Of a DNA stretch of 64,000 nucleotides, positions 9,620 to 24,084 are shown piece by piece. The position numbers and the translations under genes are program-made. Position 1 is the stretch's first letter; the number at the start of each line of letters is the position of its first letter. Origin of the DNA: Fasciolopsis buskii (Eukaryota; Platyhelminthes; Trematoda; Plagiorchiida; Fasciolidae); the NCBI GenBank assembly GCA_008360955.1, contig LUCM01000091.1, positions 62,892 through 126,891 of the forward strand, read 5' to 3'. The notes beneath the pieces were generated by a model. The model ran no database searches. It was not told the DNA's origin and worked only from the letters and a program-made list of their open reading frames with translations.

Positions 9620-12600
9620 ATTATTATTTTGATTACGGTTCTTGAGGTGCTCCTAGCTGATAGTGAACTATTACGGCATTTCCAGTTTGTTTCAACTCAA
9701 AATTTGCCCTAAACACCAGGACAGATTTTTTCACTAGAAGCTGGTCAACATAATTTCGGTTGGTTGCTCCCGACTGATGAGTGAATTGTGTGAAAAGAGA
9801 CGAAACACTTTACATCATTGTAATTCTAGTGCAGACAAAAAACTAGCAAAGTTCTGCTACCTGATCATTGCAAGATCACTGCTCACTAAAGGACTGCTGG
9901 CGAGGTCCACAATACAAGGTATTTTGGACAGGTATTAACCGTTCTGTCGTAAAAGAGTAGGATAGTTTGCATACCTTTGCCTCACAGTAAGTTGAGCGTT
10001 GATTGAGTAAAATTTGAATAATATCGGCTTGTTTTTACGGGAAAGAATTACAATTATTCTGTCTCCCATTTGGTGCACTTTAGGCACGTTGACTGATTCG
10101 AGAATGAGGCCTGTCCATCGGCCACATCTCATTCCCAGGTCTTTTAATGCTCACGGAAGTGTTAGCATCCATCATTTATTGTGGAGACTGGCCATCAAAC
10201 TAATTACGCTTTATGCAAACTAAGTCTCGGGTAGTCTGCGAATCTAAGTAACAATTTGGAAGCCTTACTGGAACACCACCCAACTTACTGCGACAGTTTA
10301 GCTGTTCTACTGTAGTATTTTGCTTCGGTACGGCGCTTGTAAAACACGCACCAGATAGGGTTAGAAAACATGAGACAAATTGGTTTGGTTGTTCTGTTAA
10401 TGCTAACCTTAACACGTGACGTGAACTGTTCGTGACATGACTATGTGAAATAGAGACTAGGAGAAGGCCAGGGTCTATTCCTACTTCGGCGTAGAACAGC
10501 AAATTAGCCTGTCGATCGGAAAAGAACGAGTAGGGGAACAATGAACACGTTCTGTTCACAAGCGGTCTCAAACTATTATACTCAACTTGGATAAACTTGG
10601 GAGAATGTCACGGTTAAAACAAGAAATTCAGTTCTCTCAGTGCCTAAGCATTTTGGTCGCACTCCATAAAGCCTTGCAAAATGTTTACCTCAAAGTAATT
10701 CGCCCATCTAGAGCGTCATTTCTCATCCATTCTAATGGTACCAATTACTTAACATGTACAGTTAGCACCTTCTTTCACATGTTGAACAGAACTGGCCAAT
10801 ATATTTAGGTGCATCAAAAGACATTTAATAGAAAGAAGTTTGCAGAAAGATGGGAATTAAATGAAAACATTTCGGAGAATTTGAAGATCTCCAGGCCCGA
10901 TAGATGTCATTTGTATGATGAGATTGTCGTAAACCATGGGTAAACGACAAATGAATATAAAAAGAAACAGTTTCACGAGGTGTTTTAAAAGTTAAGTTAA
11001 GTGAACAAAATGTTTGCTAACTGCTGTTTAGTATTCATTTGAGTGAAACTAACTGAAGTAGTCAACCATCTTGACACACTGGCAGCGGTAAAATTAATAA
11101 TATTTTGTATCCTTTATTTATAATAAAAACTGTGTATGTGTATGCATGTTAATGTGTGCATATTAAACTGGTGCGTCCGCCGTACACACTATTTAGACAC
11201 CTTACGAATGATGCTCGGAGTGGTGAATTCTTTCAGCTCTTGTGCTCTAAGTGTGCGCTGCTCTGTGAGACTTGAAGCACCAGGGCATGTAGATCATCGG
11301 ATGACATGTAGCCCATGTTCGATGACAACGTTCGTTCAAAACTATTACTATTATTATCATTACTATAATTATTCGACTACTTTTCAAAATCTTTATGAAA
11401 TTTTACCACGATTCACAGACGATTTCTGATGAATTTTTTTCTCTTTCCAAGTCAAAACCTAGTCTAAATGTTTGCTTACAATTCGGACTTTTCTTTGAAA
11501 CGTAGCCGATTGCTATCTTCCCTCTGTAACTGGAGCCTAGAGGTGATAATCAAATGTTCCTTGTCAAAAGCATGTTAGACACATCAGACAGGATCCCATC
11601 ATACATGTTTAGAAGAGTTTAGCTTGGTGATTAAGGTTCCCCGTACGAAATCAACCGTAGCCAAAATCCTACTGATTGCGAGTAGCTATGAATTTTGGCC
11701 GGGTATCCTTTTACAAAATGAGAACAACTGGAAAGTTGCAAAATAATTCATATGCCAAATTTCCTAGATGCTTGTTCTGCGAATAAATTACCATCCTAAT
11801 CTGGCACCGCATGAGATGTGTTCTCACGCAATCGATTTCGAGATTGAGAACGCTTCGGAATGATACGTACACATGTAATTCGATCAACTAAAAACGAATG
11901 GCCAAATAAGATGAAGTCAAAATGTACATTTTGTCTTAGTTTTCCTTGCTAGTCAAAAGAAACGCCCCAAAGAAAAGTTATCATCATACAAAATCATTTG
12001 ATCGTAACACTTACGTTGTATGCCTCGTGCTGTATATGCGTACCGAGGTCCGCCTCATTAGGCTCTAAAATGTTAACGATACAAATCGGCAAATTGGTAT
12101 ACCACATGGTTGCTTGCATCTGGCAGCAATTGACCACTAGAGATAGCTATGATTCTGTTCAATCTTTCCAATTGATAGGGGCGTTTCTAAGTCCACTGCT
12201 GCGGTCAAAGCAGGAATCTTCCCCAAATATGTGTAGAACACAGATAAAACCCACTGCTCACATATCTCTATTTCAATTTTGTGATAGCGCTCAATGTCTG
12301 AGACTTGCGCTAAGCCATGGGGAGAGCGCAATTTCTGTGCAGGTCTCATTGGAACGCCGTTAAGGCACACAAGACCATAAGCCAGTTGACAATCCAAGGA
12401 ACCGGAAATTTCCATTTCTAATTATTATTAAGTCGTGATTGTGCCAGTAAACGGAGATGTTTAAAATAGTCCAGTGAAGCGGAAATGCGGAATCTAGTGG
12501 TGAATACGCACAATATAAAGAACTTCAGAGTGGAAATTGCGAGGTAAAACTGATGCATTTAGGTAAAGCATACGTCAGCCAGGATGCTTCTAGGCTATCA

Positions 12601-15600
12601 AGCATCTGGCCAGTTTTAATGCTCTTGAATACCTAATAAGCTTAGTATGTGTGCAGTATGTTTTGGGTATGAGGACATCAACTTATTCACAGAGATTTAA
12701 CATTAAGAGTCACACCGTTTGTTAATTGTTTCGCTGACTAATCGTACGTCTAGTTTTGAATAAGTGACCAATGTTAGCAGGTGAACCACCGGGGTAGTCT
12801 ATACACCACACCATACGTTCCAGCCATATTAGAATGCCAGAAAAATCCTCATGATTGCTGGTCTCGGTGCACGCAGGGTACCACATGCAATTGCCACCAT
12901 GGCTACTTCCACTGGTTAGAACTGATCAAGACGAAAACGAAATGCCCTGAAAATCGGTAAGGCAGGAAAGTAGTCGGCCTGATGAAATTACACGGTTACA
13001 CGGTAATGCATCCTCGTTTGCGTGGCCCAAAAGTGCAGCGATTTTTAGTCGATGACTTCCTTATTCTATCCGGCTGGAAGGTTAGACATCTACAGTTTCC
13101 AATTCAGTCTGATGTGACTATTCATTCTATCGTTAGGATGTTCATCCTATTAGATCCCCACCGTTATTTGACTAAGTATGTCAGAGCTTTGTTCCGTGAA
13201 GCAAGCAGACTTACTTGTTTGCCTTTTCGACGCAGAACGTTAGGGAGATTATGAAAACTTGCTGTTTCATGCATTTTTATCCTCCCGTTCTATCGCTGCC
13301 TGGTGTTCTTCTATGGTTTGAAGGGGAAAATGTCTTATCTAATGACTAAACATTGAAAATCCCGTGCGGTAAACGCAGGGGATAAATAATAATAAACGGT
13401 GTTGTGTAAAAACCGCTCTGTTGACTGGGGCAGAATTTCAGGCAGCTTGTTATTTACTGCTTATCATTTGGTATTTTCGACGTGTATCCTTATTCTTCAG
13501 CAAATCTCCATGCGCATGAACAAACTTATTCTCTTTCATGTTCTTCCACGAGCGAACCGTGAGTAATGCTGGAAATAATCTCTATTGATTATAGAAGTGT
13601 TCACAAACCTTTCAGCGTTGACTCTTATTTTACAAAGTCGTACTTGTCATTCGAATGTTTCTCAGTACATCTACACTGTTCCATGTTTCTGCCCCATGCT
13701 TTTACGTGTTTGTGATGAACGATCTCTTCTCAGCCCGATACGAAGAAAGTGTTGTTTGCTTTGGTTTGACTTGACTTTGCAAATTCTATGCCAAATCCAG
13801 AGTAGGCTGTCGTGCTCAGATTGATATTGTCGGATCTAAATGCGTTTTTGAGCATTTGACTTCACATGTGACACACAGTTTACCAAAATCTTTAACCGAG
13901 TATTCCATCAATTAGAAATATTTCTGAATAACTAGATTTTAAAGTTCGTTCGTTTAGTGTTTTGGATTCGTGAAAAATACAAATGTCGGATTCTGCATTG
14001 TTCGTTTTACTCAACCACAAACCGAGCAATGAATTCATAATCCGTCCATTTGTTCTTCTCTTTCATTGATTGTCATTTCAAATCACCAAAAGTTTTGCGG
14101 GGGGAGCGCATGCCAAGAATCCAGAACTACCTTTAAATGTTACTTCGTAACTTCTTAGGACAAGTTCTGTTCTCATGGTCACCAAGTGAGTAGTATAATG
14201 AGATAACCAGGTAACTTGACATCTGGGACAGAACCTTATTTTATCCAAGAGGAACAAGGAATAAATTGCACAAATCTGCTGGCATCCTATTTTGCTAATT
14301 TTCCGGTCGAAAAAGTGCTGGTAACGGTTAGAGTAGAATGAGGATACCATAAACAGAGATCGGGTAATGTCTATTTGGTCTAGATAGCAGAAAGACAAGT
14401 TGACGTGTCACCATTGGGCACTAACACATCGCGATATCTTCCGAGCAAACGACATCCCCGAAAAAGAGGCAACGAACTGATCTAGGGGGAAATTGATAAA
14501 CGGGAGCGTGCTTTATGGATAGCTGGGCAAGCAAGTATCGGGTAAGTAGGACCGGATGATCGGAAAATTCTGTTCGTCCATTCGCATGCAAGACGTACGG
14601 CTGTCAACAAAAATTGAATAGGTTTGCTTGGTAAGAGTATTTGGCCTCGACAAAGGGCATGATCTGTCGCTGGGACTTAATTATCACCAACTGGCAAGTG
14701 AATAACATCTCCTTACCTTGTGAATGTGCAACCATTATACAATTCTCAAATAGGACTAGGGTTTCTTCACGAAACCCTGTTTGTGTTTGCAATTCTCGAT
14801 TGCGTAATAAAAAATCAAATCAGCCACAATGGTTAAGAAGTTCATAGTTTCTTAGCGAACGATAACAACTAAATTACTGTTTATTAACTATTGAGTTCCA
14901 TTTTTTTATGAATGGAAATTTTTCTTTGCTCATTTTAAATCGATCAAATTAGGGAGTCTGTGGGGGTAAGGAAATATCTTTCAATCCAGTCTTTGCAATC
15001 TTGTCCTGTTTATGAACGACCTGATAAACTAGTCTTGCTTGGTCGTCTCACCTCTTGTTGGTGTCCGCGGAGCTAACATGTGCCCGGATGGGACCAGTAT
15101 CGAGCGGACAGTCGTCCACTCTCAACTGAATGTTCCGTTATGACCCACAGATATTTGGAATTCATTAGTTGACGTCATCAAAATAATCATGGTAATCAAC
15201 TAATACCAAGTGCGTCAAAATGAAGTCACTAACCCCGTCCTCCTAACTCCTGACTACTCATAATAAACCAGTGCACAATGTTCTTTGGCGTACCTCACTC
15301 GACCACAGACCAAAGAATCGGACGTTAGCAAAAGGAAATCACCTTATCCGTATGTTGTCCCTAGTCGTACACAACTTTTAAATGTGCTTTTCAAACCCAT
15401 TTAGTAAGCATTTTGACGGTTCTTAACGGTAATTTAGTGGGCAAAAATTCTAGACGAACACGAAACTTTACCAGTGGGTTCAATGCCAAGTCGATAAATT
15501 ATCACAAAATGTCGATCATAATGTTTTGTGTAATTTTGGAACCAATGGATCCCAATTCCAATGGTTTTCTTCACAGTTCGGATCGACCGTAAGACTTTGA

Positions 15601-16410
15601 TCATGACGGTGAAAATTAATGTAGATCGCCCCAACCTGTGGTAGAATGTGTCGAGTACGACTCGAGTATTACGTTAAAGATGCTGTTGTGAATCAATTTG
15701 TCTTTAGATAGCCTACTCACAAGAGTCACGAAGGTATTCCCCGATTGTTTGTTTTGCCTTGATGAAAATTATCGTAAAGTACGGAATGAATGAGTCGCCG
15801 TAGTTCGAACTCACAAAAGCCACGGTGTTAGTTGATCTCACACTAGTTTGTTTGTGCAACTTTGAGACTGTAGAAAATACCAGTTGTTCATAAACTTCTG
15901 AATGACTATAGCCGCTTACTTGAACAACGATCAATTACGGTACTAGGATATTGCTCTGCCGTGACAATACTTTGCGAACAGCTTGGAAAATCGGACTCTG
16001 TTTGGTTTACGTAGGCAGTGGAAAAGACTGTTTAAAAAATATTTATCGCACACCCAACTACCTATAATGAAAGCTACGAAATTTATCCTCAATAGTCTGA
16101 GTTCGACTGGAGAACATTGTCCTCCGGCCTGAAAAAATCCGTTTTTTGTTGAGTTCCTATGTGATTAGATGATAGTCGCCGGGCCCATGACCGATGAAAG
16201 AAGTGGTCAACATACTTCCCTTCCCCTCAACCAATCTAAACGGATCTTTCTGTACAATCGCTACTTTTCCCCGTAATGTCCGCGATAGTTAATGATCTCG
16301 ATAAACTTCCTAGAATTTGAGTACCGGATGACAAAAACGACTTATGGACCAAATGTGAGATGATGTAGTCCAGTAAACAAGCGAACACTACACCGAGTTC
16401 CAGGCTTTCC
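9620..16410. other. Mostly unique sequence without a supported gene
   Basis: Open frames of 90-123 codons occur (minus 10200-10571, plus 11998-12363, minus 12137-12415, minus 14078-14398). They overlap one another on opposite strands or look like random translations, and none has a recognisable motif. A short TTA/TAT-rich patch lies at about 11341-11375. No SINE or LINE copy was recognised. Confidence 0.35.
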
Positions 16411-16419
16411 TAACCTTGC

Positions 16420-16456
16420 GCACACACATACACATGCACACACACACACACACACG
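16420..16456. repeat. (CA)n microsatellite
   Basis: An interrupted CA run of about 37 bases, followed by CATGTATATATATGCATG. Simple repeat only. Confidence 0.9.
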
Positions 16457-16459
16457 CAT

Positions 16460-17830
16460 GTATATATATGCATGTACTTGCGAATGTCTAAACAAAATAC
16501 AGTGAATTTCCCATCGCACAATAAAAGGAAGTATTTACATGCCTGGCGAACTTAGTTTTCCTTTGTTGGGGAAGAATCAAGAACACATCTAAAAATTCCA
16601 ATAGCACAACCAATTAGCTCGGAAGAGAAATTTGCCTCAAGTACAGATGCCATTGTGTGCAACACACTGGCTGTACAATAGTAGTTAACGGCTGTACTGG
16701 CAGGTAAAAAAATGAATGTTTTCTGAATGGGCATTGACAACAAACGTGCAATAATGAGCATGTTTTGTTAGGCCTAAGGGAAGAAGAATTTGGAAATGTT
16801 TATGCTCTCATATTTGTTTGTATTACGCCCTAGACGGCGACTGGACGTGTTGACTTCTTGTTTTAAGTTAGTTGTTTTAGTTTTTGGGTAAGAATAAATA
16901 GATGAGATCGTTTGGCGGGATGTCGGATGGTTGGAGATCCAGTTTTACAGTGTATAGCAAGAGTGATAGTTTGCTGACAAAAATTAAATGAAAATCATCA
17001 AGAATAAAGGAAATCAAGACAACTAAAACGCGGTTTAATCGTGGCATCTACTAGCAAAACACCGCGCAGTTGACAAGACCTTATGCACAATCCGAGTAGA
17101 AGAAAAACGTACTTATATGGTAAACGGTTCCCCATGAAATGTCAGAGTCCATTCTATCGTTGAACCTCACTAAAGCATTACATATCTATCTCTTCATGTT
17201 ATGAACTATACTAAGACTTCGTCTCATTCAGCTGTCTACGGCGAAGTCATCTACCATCGTGGTCGACTGCCAAGCGTTATCGATTTTTTTACCCTGAGAA
17301 ACCAGTGATGGATAGATTCGACATTGTTTAAGGCTGGAGCCCAATAAATCATCTGGGGACGGCTAGGTTATCCTAGCGGCTATCATTTATTACGCATTCG
17401 TTCATTCTGGATTTCATATTTCCGTTTTCGAGTAATGGATATCCGCTAGTCATGTTTTCTAAAACGTCGGTTGTCCGATGCTTTTACGATTTTCATCTGC
17501 GTTCGAAGCACCGCCAAACTGTACGTCGAATTCCTTTGTATTCAAGTCCTCATGTTATTGAATTATCCGTAATAAACTTGCTAACCAGCAGAAAGCTCTA
17601 ACCTATGGAATATTCTGTATTCATTCGTAGGTCATCTCGATCGCGAAAATGTCCCGTTTAGGTCAGGTTAGTGTATTCTAGATCACACAATTCCTTACCA
17701 CGTTTCCGCTCCGCTCTGGCATTTTTCGTTCTTAGGCAAAACCCGATTTCTTTATTCATGACCAAACTATTCGCCTTTCCTGCATGCTTTTTTTCCACTG
17801 GGAAATGAGTTCTGAGCTACTGCTTGCATA
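16460..17830. other. No feature recognised
   Basis: Unique-looking sequence. A minus-strand frame at 16552-16761 has ordinary composition but no supporting splice signals or motif. Confidence 0.4.
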
Positions 17831-17836
17831 TTCTAG

Positions 17837-18223
17837 TTCTCATTTCCTATTTTCGATGTGCTGTCTTTCGTTGCGGTGTTCGTCGCCCTATGTTCTTCAA
17901 GGTTCCCTGGAAAGGGAGGGGTGGTTTTCTTAAAATTACCTATTTTCATTACCAACTGTTTTCACAGAAGCTTACTAATTGTGATCATCATCTTGCCATT
18001 GTGCGCTTGTTTATTATTCCTACTCGGTGTTCGCTTCACCACGCGGGACGACACAGGTGTTCCTCTTTACTTAAAGGGATTCATTATCCTTCATCTTTTG
18101 TCTTATACTTCCTTTGTTAACGAAACAACATTCAGAAAGGAGCCGCTTCCAACTGAATGTCTCGACTGGAGCACGAATCCGATTGGGTTGAGCCGATGTG
18201 AAGCGAACATGATGGCCACTTAA
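17837..18223 (+). CDS. Possible terminal exon of a membrane protein
   Basis: An open frame of about 129 codons following an AG (17835-17836) and ending with TAA at 18221-18223. A second, better AG with a pyrimidine tract lies inside it, at 17966-17967. The translation has hydrophobic segments near the start (LSFVAVFVALC), in the middle (LLIVIIILPLCACLLFLLGV) and later (GFIILHLLSY), then a soluble tail with three cysteines. No polyadenylation signal was seen directly downstream. T-rich DNA readily gives hydrophobic chance frames, so this is only a candidate. The protein is not recognised. Confidence 0.2.
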   Translation, partial: FSFPIFDVLSFVAVFVALCSSRFPGKGGVVFLKLPIFITNCFHRSLLIVIIILPLCACLLFLLGVRFTTRDDTGVPLYLKGFIILHLLSYTSFVNETTFRKEPLPTECLDWSTNPIGLSRCEANMMAT

Positions 18224-18229
18224 TCAGTC

Positions 18230-19980
18230 ACATACATTGTTTAAAAATTGTGCATTTTACTCATGCAACTTGATTTCACGTTGTAATCTGTCACACGGCT
18301 ATCGATTTGTCTGAGGAAAAGATTCCAACTAAAGGGATTTTTTGTGTTTTGTTTTGTTATTGATGTTACTGTTATAGTTTTGATCTCGTTTGATATTTCT
18401 ATGTTGTCCGGTCTCTTGCAGCTCATTTATAATAATTTCGTATGGGCCAGACGCACTTACTGGTCAGGTCAAATCAATGAACAGCTAATTACTCTGCAGA
18501 GCAATTTTTGAACTAGCAGGCTCCCTCCCAGCCTCCGCATGCTCTCGTTGTGATTAGCATTCGGCTGAGGTGGAACAACTTAATTGTTTCAGTAAATCAC
18601 TTTTGTACCTGACCAACAACATGGTAATGCAACTCCGACAAACATCGAGAGAATTCAGGTCATTTTGGGTGTGAACGACGGTCAAAGCCTTGAACCGTTC
18701 TGTTCACTAAAATGAAAACAAAAGTGTGAATATGAATCAGATTTTGGCAAACTGCCTTTTTATGGGTTCACAATCAACAGATGATGACAGCTATTCGTGC
18801 ACCAATCGAGTCTGGTCAGGCAGACCAGGTAAACAAGAATCCTACAAACCCAGCCTATTGTAATATGGATTTAACCCAATTATGCCAAATTCCCAAGATG
18901 GTTATAATTGTGGCCTTCTAGAAACCGAGTTTTAAAATCTCTACGTTTTTGTCAGTTAGTTCTGATTTGGGTGGGCAAATGTTGATTTTCGTTGCACATG
19001 TCATCCGTTAGTTGTTGTGCGTTGAAAGGCTAGGACTAGTTAGTCCTTCCGATTGGTTGCAGAAACAGATCTTATCCTTGAAGCCATCGATTCATACATG
19101 TATACACTCGAAAAGTTGGATATAATATCGCAGAAATTAGTAAGTCGTGAATGGCATCTATGTGTGGGAATGTAGTCCTTCAGAGGATGATGAATACGAA
19201 CAATTTTGAACAGCTACACCTCAGTTACAGTGGGGTAGTAGCTTACTAGTTGAAACTACTGGCCGTTGCAAGAATCAAGCTCAACTCTGAATGCAAAACT
19301 GAGAGGTCAATGTTATACTTGACTTCGCAGAATACACAGTTCCAGTGCCCAACCAAAGCAACGAGTATGCCTTATACACAGGTCGAATGAAATGCAGGTA
19401 GCGGACTACTGCCATGAATTATGTGAAACACACGATATCGAGTACTGTTGAGATTAGCCAACGCTATGTTAGCCTCAGTAATAAAACCGATGAGGAAGCC
19501 GCTTATTGTGTGATTAGTAGATTGTATCAAGAGGGCGTTGACTGGATGTGTGAAACGGCAACGCTGTCTCGTCATCATCGTTGCCATTTTTTCGTGTTCA
19601 TTTATATCTCCGAAATCAGTAGCCCTATGCCTTCAACGACTGTCAAAAGCTATCATACGGTGCTTAATGTGTCTGAAAACAATCGCTGAGAGACATTCTG
19701 AATGGTCATTTCCATGGGAAAATGCCACAGATTTATAGAATGGTATCACTGCTTGAAGTAAAAAAGCGTTGGCTCAACAACGAACCTGAAGAAGTCGAGA
19801 ACTGCGCACAAAGAAGGCTGCAAAGCGGCGTAAATTTGTAGGATTGAATGTTAGAGGACCATTTACTTCACGGAGTTTGAATCAATTAAGAAAAGTTCAT
19901 AAATACTACTGAAAATAATTAGTCATGGTATGGAAAGCATCCAGCTTAAACGGTCCACCTAGTAAACTGCTGCGAGCCAG
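18230..19980. other. No feature recognised
   Basis: Unique-looking sequence with only short overlapping open frames. No repeat family or motif was identified. Confidence 0.4.
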
Positions 19981-19983
19981 ATT

Positions 19984-20284
19984 AATAATACATCTATCTA
20001 CCTATCTACAGATGCATCCGGTTCTACCTACCTGTATCTATCTGTCTGTCTACCTGTCAACCGATGCATATATGGATCTAACAATTAGCCTAACTTTCTA
20101 TTTACCCATGAAGACATATATGTACACATATATATCTATAAATATCTCTCTCCATCTATTCACCTTTCCATTCACCTACTCGGCTCTATCTGTATATGTA
20201 TACTCTCATTTCTATCAGTCTATCTGTGAATCCATACCTTCGATTTGCTGCACCTATCTATCTATGTTTCTATCTTCATATTTG

Positions 20285-20315
<31 letters not shown>

Positions 20316-20470
20316 CCTTTCTATCTACTATTCACTCCGTTCCGTCCATCCACTCTATTCAGTCCACCTCTCGTTCTATCTGTTTATCTATCTAACTAAC
20401 CATCAACTTGTGCCTTTCTATCTATCTGTCTATCTATCTATCTGTCTATCTATCCAGCTGGCCGTTTTTC
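19984..20470. repeat. Degenerate CTAT (GATA-type) satellite
   Basis: About 490 bases built from CTAT/CTGT/CTAC units. The cleanest run is 20287-20330 (about ten CTAT units in a row), with another at about 20418-20455. Overlapping open frames across this tract give Tyr/Leu/Ser/Ile-rich translations. These are artefacts of the tetranucleotide, which has few stops in several frames. The unit is the complement of GATA. Confidence 0.9.
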
Positions 20471-20479
20471 TTTCCACTA

Positions 20480-23400
20480 AATTTCAGTCTTCCATTCAAC
20501 GCATTCTGCCCACAGCTGAAACACTTTCGTCGACTGCATTTTCTCAACACAGTGCTAGTAAACCGAGTCCACCATGTGCGCGGGTGTATATTTCATTTAC
20601 GGGGCCACTTGTTAGCTGCAAAAGTTTTCATCTCCGTCAAATTCATGGTTCATGCACCAAGCAGAATTCCCTCAGCCTTGAGATAAGATAGCAAACGTAC
20701 TGCAGATTGTAACCATATTTTTAGTACGTAATTCAAGAATTCGCTGGTCTGATCAATAAAGAATCAAACCATGCACTTGAAATTCAGCTGTTCAGCTGGA
20801 AAATTACAATGCGATTTCACATGTTTTTGGCACAATTCCTTCTATTTTCTGTCATCTATCCGACCATTCTGTTGTCCGCCACATCAGCAAATGAAGTTGG
20901 ATCAAATAGGCGGTCCTATACGGTTATGAATTCCCTCGTTAGTTTTATTGATCAAAGACCTGTTATAATCTGGTACTAGACCAATTCTCCCCTGGTTACG
21001 GAGGTTAGGTTTAGGATCTTGACGCCTTCCGGAGGAGACCGTTGGAAATAGTGAAACGTCCGCGCTCTTCCCATATTTCCGCTGATCAGGAATCAGTTGT
21101 TCGTATATTGCCTGTAGAACTTGAATGACTCAGATCAGATTGAGATGTGCGAAATACTTGGTGTAAACAGTTGGTAATAGAAATGGCAATGGGAATTCAC
21201 GCTTGGTCAACCAGTTAATTCGTCAACATTTTTACATTCAATCGAGAATGCTGCCGCCTTTTTGTACCTGTCGTATACTGCATAATTTGGTAAATAAATT
21301 CGATTTATTTTGTCCATCCTAGCGCAAAAAGTTCACCAAACGAATCATCTGTATAGAGTACCTGTTACCAAATATCATCTGCTTGTCCACTGTTACAGCT
21401 TGCCTGCTTGTGTCCCTGATTATTTGAGTGTATTAGTCTCCATTGTGGGACTAAATCCAATTCAGTCATATTTTGACTGGTTTATTCAACAGCAAACATT
21501 CGTTTTATACATCCGTCCTTTCAGCGCATCCAACCTCACATTCTGCTTCCCAAGGGGAAAGTGAGATGGTGCTCGATGGGTGAGGGGTTTTCGTCATACA
21601 GTGATCATTTTGTGGGGAGTTTCCAACGCTAGGTTTATGGTGTAGAACCCCGCAGGCAATGGTTTTATGCTCAGTCCAAATGCCAAAACAAGTAGTCATA
21701 TGTTTGGTGAAATCAAGCATATATACAAACACACACATGCATTCAAGCATGCAGACAAATCTCACATTTGCTACCAATGTGCCACCATTGAAAACAAGCC
21801 GCAGTCGTTTTTTCTATTCAATTTAGTAAACAGCCTTTGATGCTAGGAATTTTCGCCTAATCTTCCGTAACTGGCGTAAAACGTATCGTTTCACGGAGCC
21901 TGATAGTCACTTTATTATACCGGATGACAACAAGCAGTCAAGTGTTCTTTTCGGTGTTAGGAAACGAGAATGCCAACGCGAGCAACAATCATATAGGAGT
22001 CATCCTCGAAGCAATTAGGTCAATAGATTGTAATGCACATTAGTCTCACCTGTTTCTCCTAGACCAGCGGTTGGTACTTGCTTGAATGAATCAATTATCA
22101 TTCACTTAGCAAAAAATAACTGAGCTGATCGAGATAAGGCAAGCCGCTTTGCAGTTCATCGGTTTTATTTTGTTGTTGGTTTGTTTGTTTATTTGTTTTC
22201 CTTTGTTTTATAATGACATTTTCCTTCCATTCTATTTTGTTTTGCTCGAGCTGTTGACATTCCTGGTAACTAAATGACTACTCTTTTTCCAAAGACCGAT
22301 CAGAAATACCTCGTTGCAAACTAAGGTTATCATGATACCTAACAAATAAAGAACCAGTTTATCATATATGAATCTATGATCTTTTTCCAAGAACAGGGAG
22401 CGGTTTAAACATCTTGCTCACACTCTTTAATTTTGGAGTAGTACAACCTCGACCTCGAGGTAGTCAAACTGCGGCTGATCCTGCCCTGATAGACAAGATC
22501 CCGACAAATTTCTCATTTGTCCATATCACGATTTTTGCCCGAGATCTGAAGGGTCGATCTAGCAAAATCGGCTAGTCCTAGATATGATATCCCAGGTTAC
22601 ATTTTGGTACATGCTGAATCTCTTCCGTGCTCGGGTAAGCTCCTGCACCCGTTATAACTGAATAAAATTAGATGTAAGTGAGACGAATTATACGCTGTTT
22701 CAAAACTGTTTCGAACCCTATTAAATTTCACACTATTTTTAGTCGACACTACCACTTCCGCTTGTAAACAGGCAGGATTAATTTTGTCCTGCAACTATTC
22801 TTTCACGGTTCCTACTTTATTATGATTGCATATTATGTGTATTTAAATAGCAAAAAGTACGAAACTATTAATAGTTCAATACTGATGTTCAGCTTTCTTG
22901 TTACGAATCATCAGGCAAGGTGAACATAAACTGTCACTCTCCGTCGATTCGACCTTAGTGGGTACGGCAATCTCCATTCCATCCGACTGGTCAACATACT
23001 TTTCGTTGAATACGATCGTCTGTTAATGCTCGAGCAGTGATCATATTAAGCTGTGCCCATAGGTTTCCAGGTAAATTAGTAGACTGTCGGAAACGAAAAT
23101 CTCACCTTAAATTCAATAGGGTTTGAGGTGTAATGAAGTTTTGCCTCCATCGGAAAATCTAAGCAAAATACTAGCATGAGGTTTATCCACTGAGGCAATT
23201 TATTCTACCGCACACCCATCGCTGTCAAAGAAGCTTTCGAAGTTCGGACGGAGAAGGCGACTAAAGTTACGCTCTTGAAGAAAAATACAAACCCGGCCTT
23301 TTGTTACTATATTTGAGATTCTAATCATCATCTTCACAGTCACCGGTGGATTGCAAACGGTGTGGCTAATGTTGAGAACCTCGTTCGCAGACAGTCTATT

Positions 23401-23880
23401 TTTTGATCTACTTGATGTGTTGGGTTGTTGAAACCCGTTGCGGCTCGTTATTGCCGTCATTGTTACGTGCTTCTAAATATAAACAAAATAAATTGACTGG
23501 ACGCTTGGATTTCAAGTGAAGTCACCAATTAATTGGATTGAATACATTTCGCGGGCTGTCCACGTAAGTCATATTTTCGTATACTTTGCGTCAACAATGT
23601 TGGCTCTCTTTGAATTCATAGCCGGTCTGCCTGAGACTGAATCAGGCACTGTAGCTGACTACGTATCGCCAAATGTTCAACCATATAAACATCAATTTCA
23701 GCCGTTCAAAACACAAACCAGAACAACCACAACGTCTGTGAACTAGGTATGTGACAGCTTTATATTAGTTTGCTAAGTGTTCCTGAATAATCGCTAAAAG
23801 GTTTTTGAGTAAAATAACGAAACGTTGAATGTGGTTTCACGGTTGAATTATCTTGACGTTATGCGACAGAGTTCTATCTA
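20480..23880. other. No supported gene
   Basis: Unique-looking sequence. A plus-strand frame at 23516-23746 includes a consensus donor GTAAGT at 23564. A minus-strand frame at 23200-23460 has ordinary composition. Neither is strong enough to annotate as an exon. No transposon was recognised. Confidence 0.35.
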
Positions 23881-23889
23881 AATTAAAGT

Positions 23890-24055
23890 AAAGGCATCGC
23901 AGTATCGGGCCAAACGAACAAGGTCCTGGCATTTGGACCTGTAGATCGTGGGTTCGAATCTTCTCACCGCCGGTCAACTTTCTCACTTGGCAGCCCTCTT
24001 CTGGCTGCGGCCTCCTTCCTGAAAATTGGTGTGCATTTTTGTTTCAATAATAAAG
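23890..24055 (+). repeat. SINE-B copy with tRNA-like head
   Basis: Plus-strand copy of SINE-B. The B box GGGTTCGAATC lies at 23950-23960, followed by TTCTCACCGCCGG. The body TTCCTGAAAATTGGTGTGCA (about 24016-24036) matches the minus-strand copy at 598-735. The tail TTTCAATAATAAAGGAAG aligns with the other copy's CATTAACAGAGGAAC segment. The element runs directly into the trinucleotide tract that starts near 24085, so its tail may have seeded that repeat. Confidence 0.6.
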
Positions 24056-24084
24056 GAAGCAAAAGGTAAAAGATAAAAAGATAT

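Noticed and set aside
20196..20691. Several overlapping open frames with Tyr/Leu/Ser/Ile-rich translations
   Set aside because: Produced by the CTAT repeat, which lacks stops in several frames; no gene-like composition.
21529..21570. A possible micro-exon between TTTCAG and GTGAGA
   Set aside because: Short segments with such borders are expected by chance in 64 kb, and nothing nearby supports a gene.
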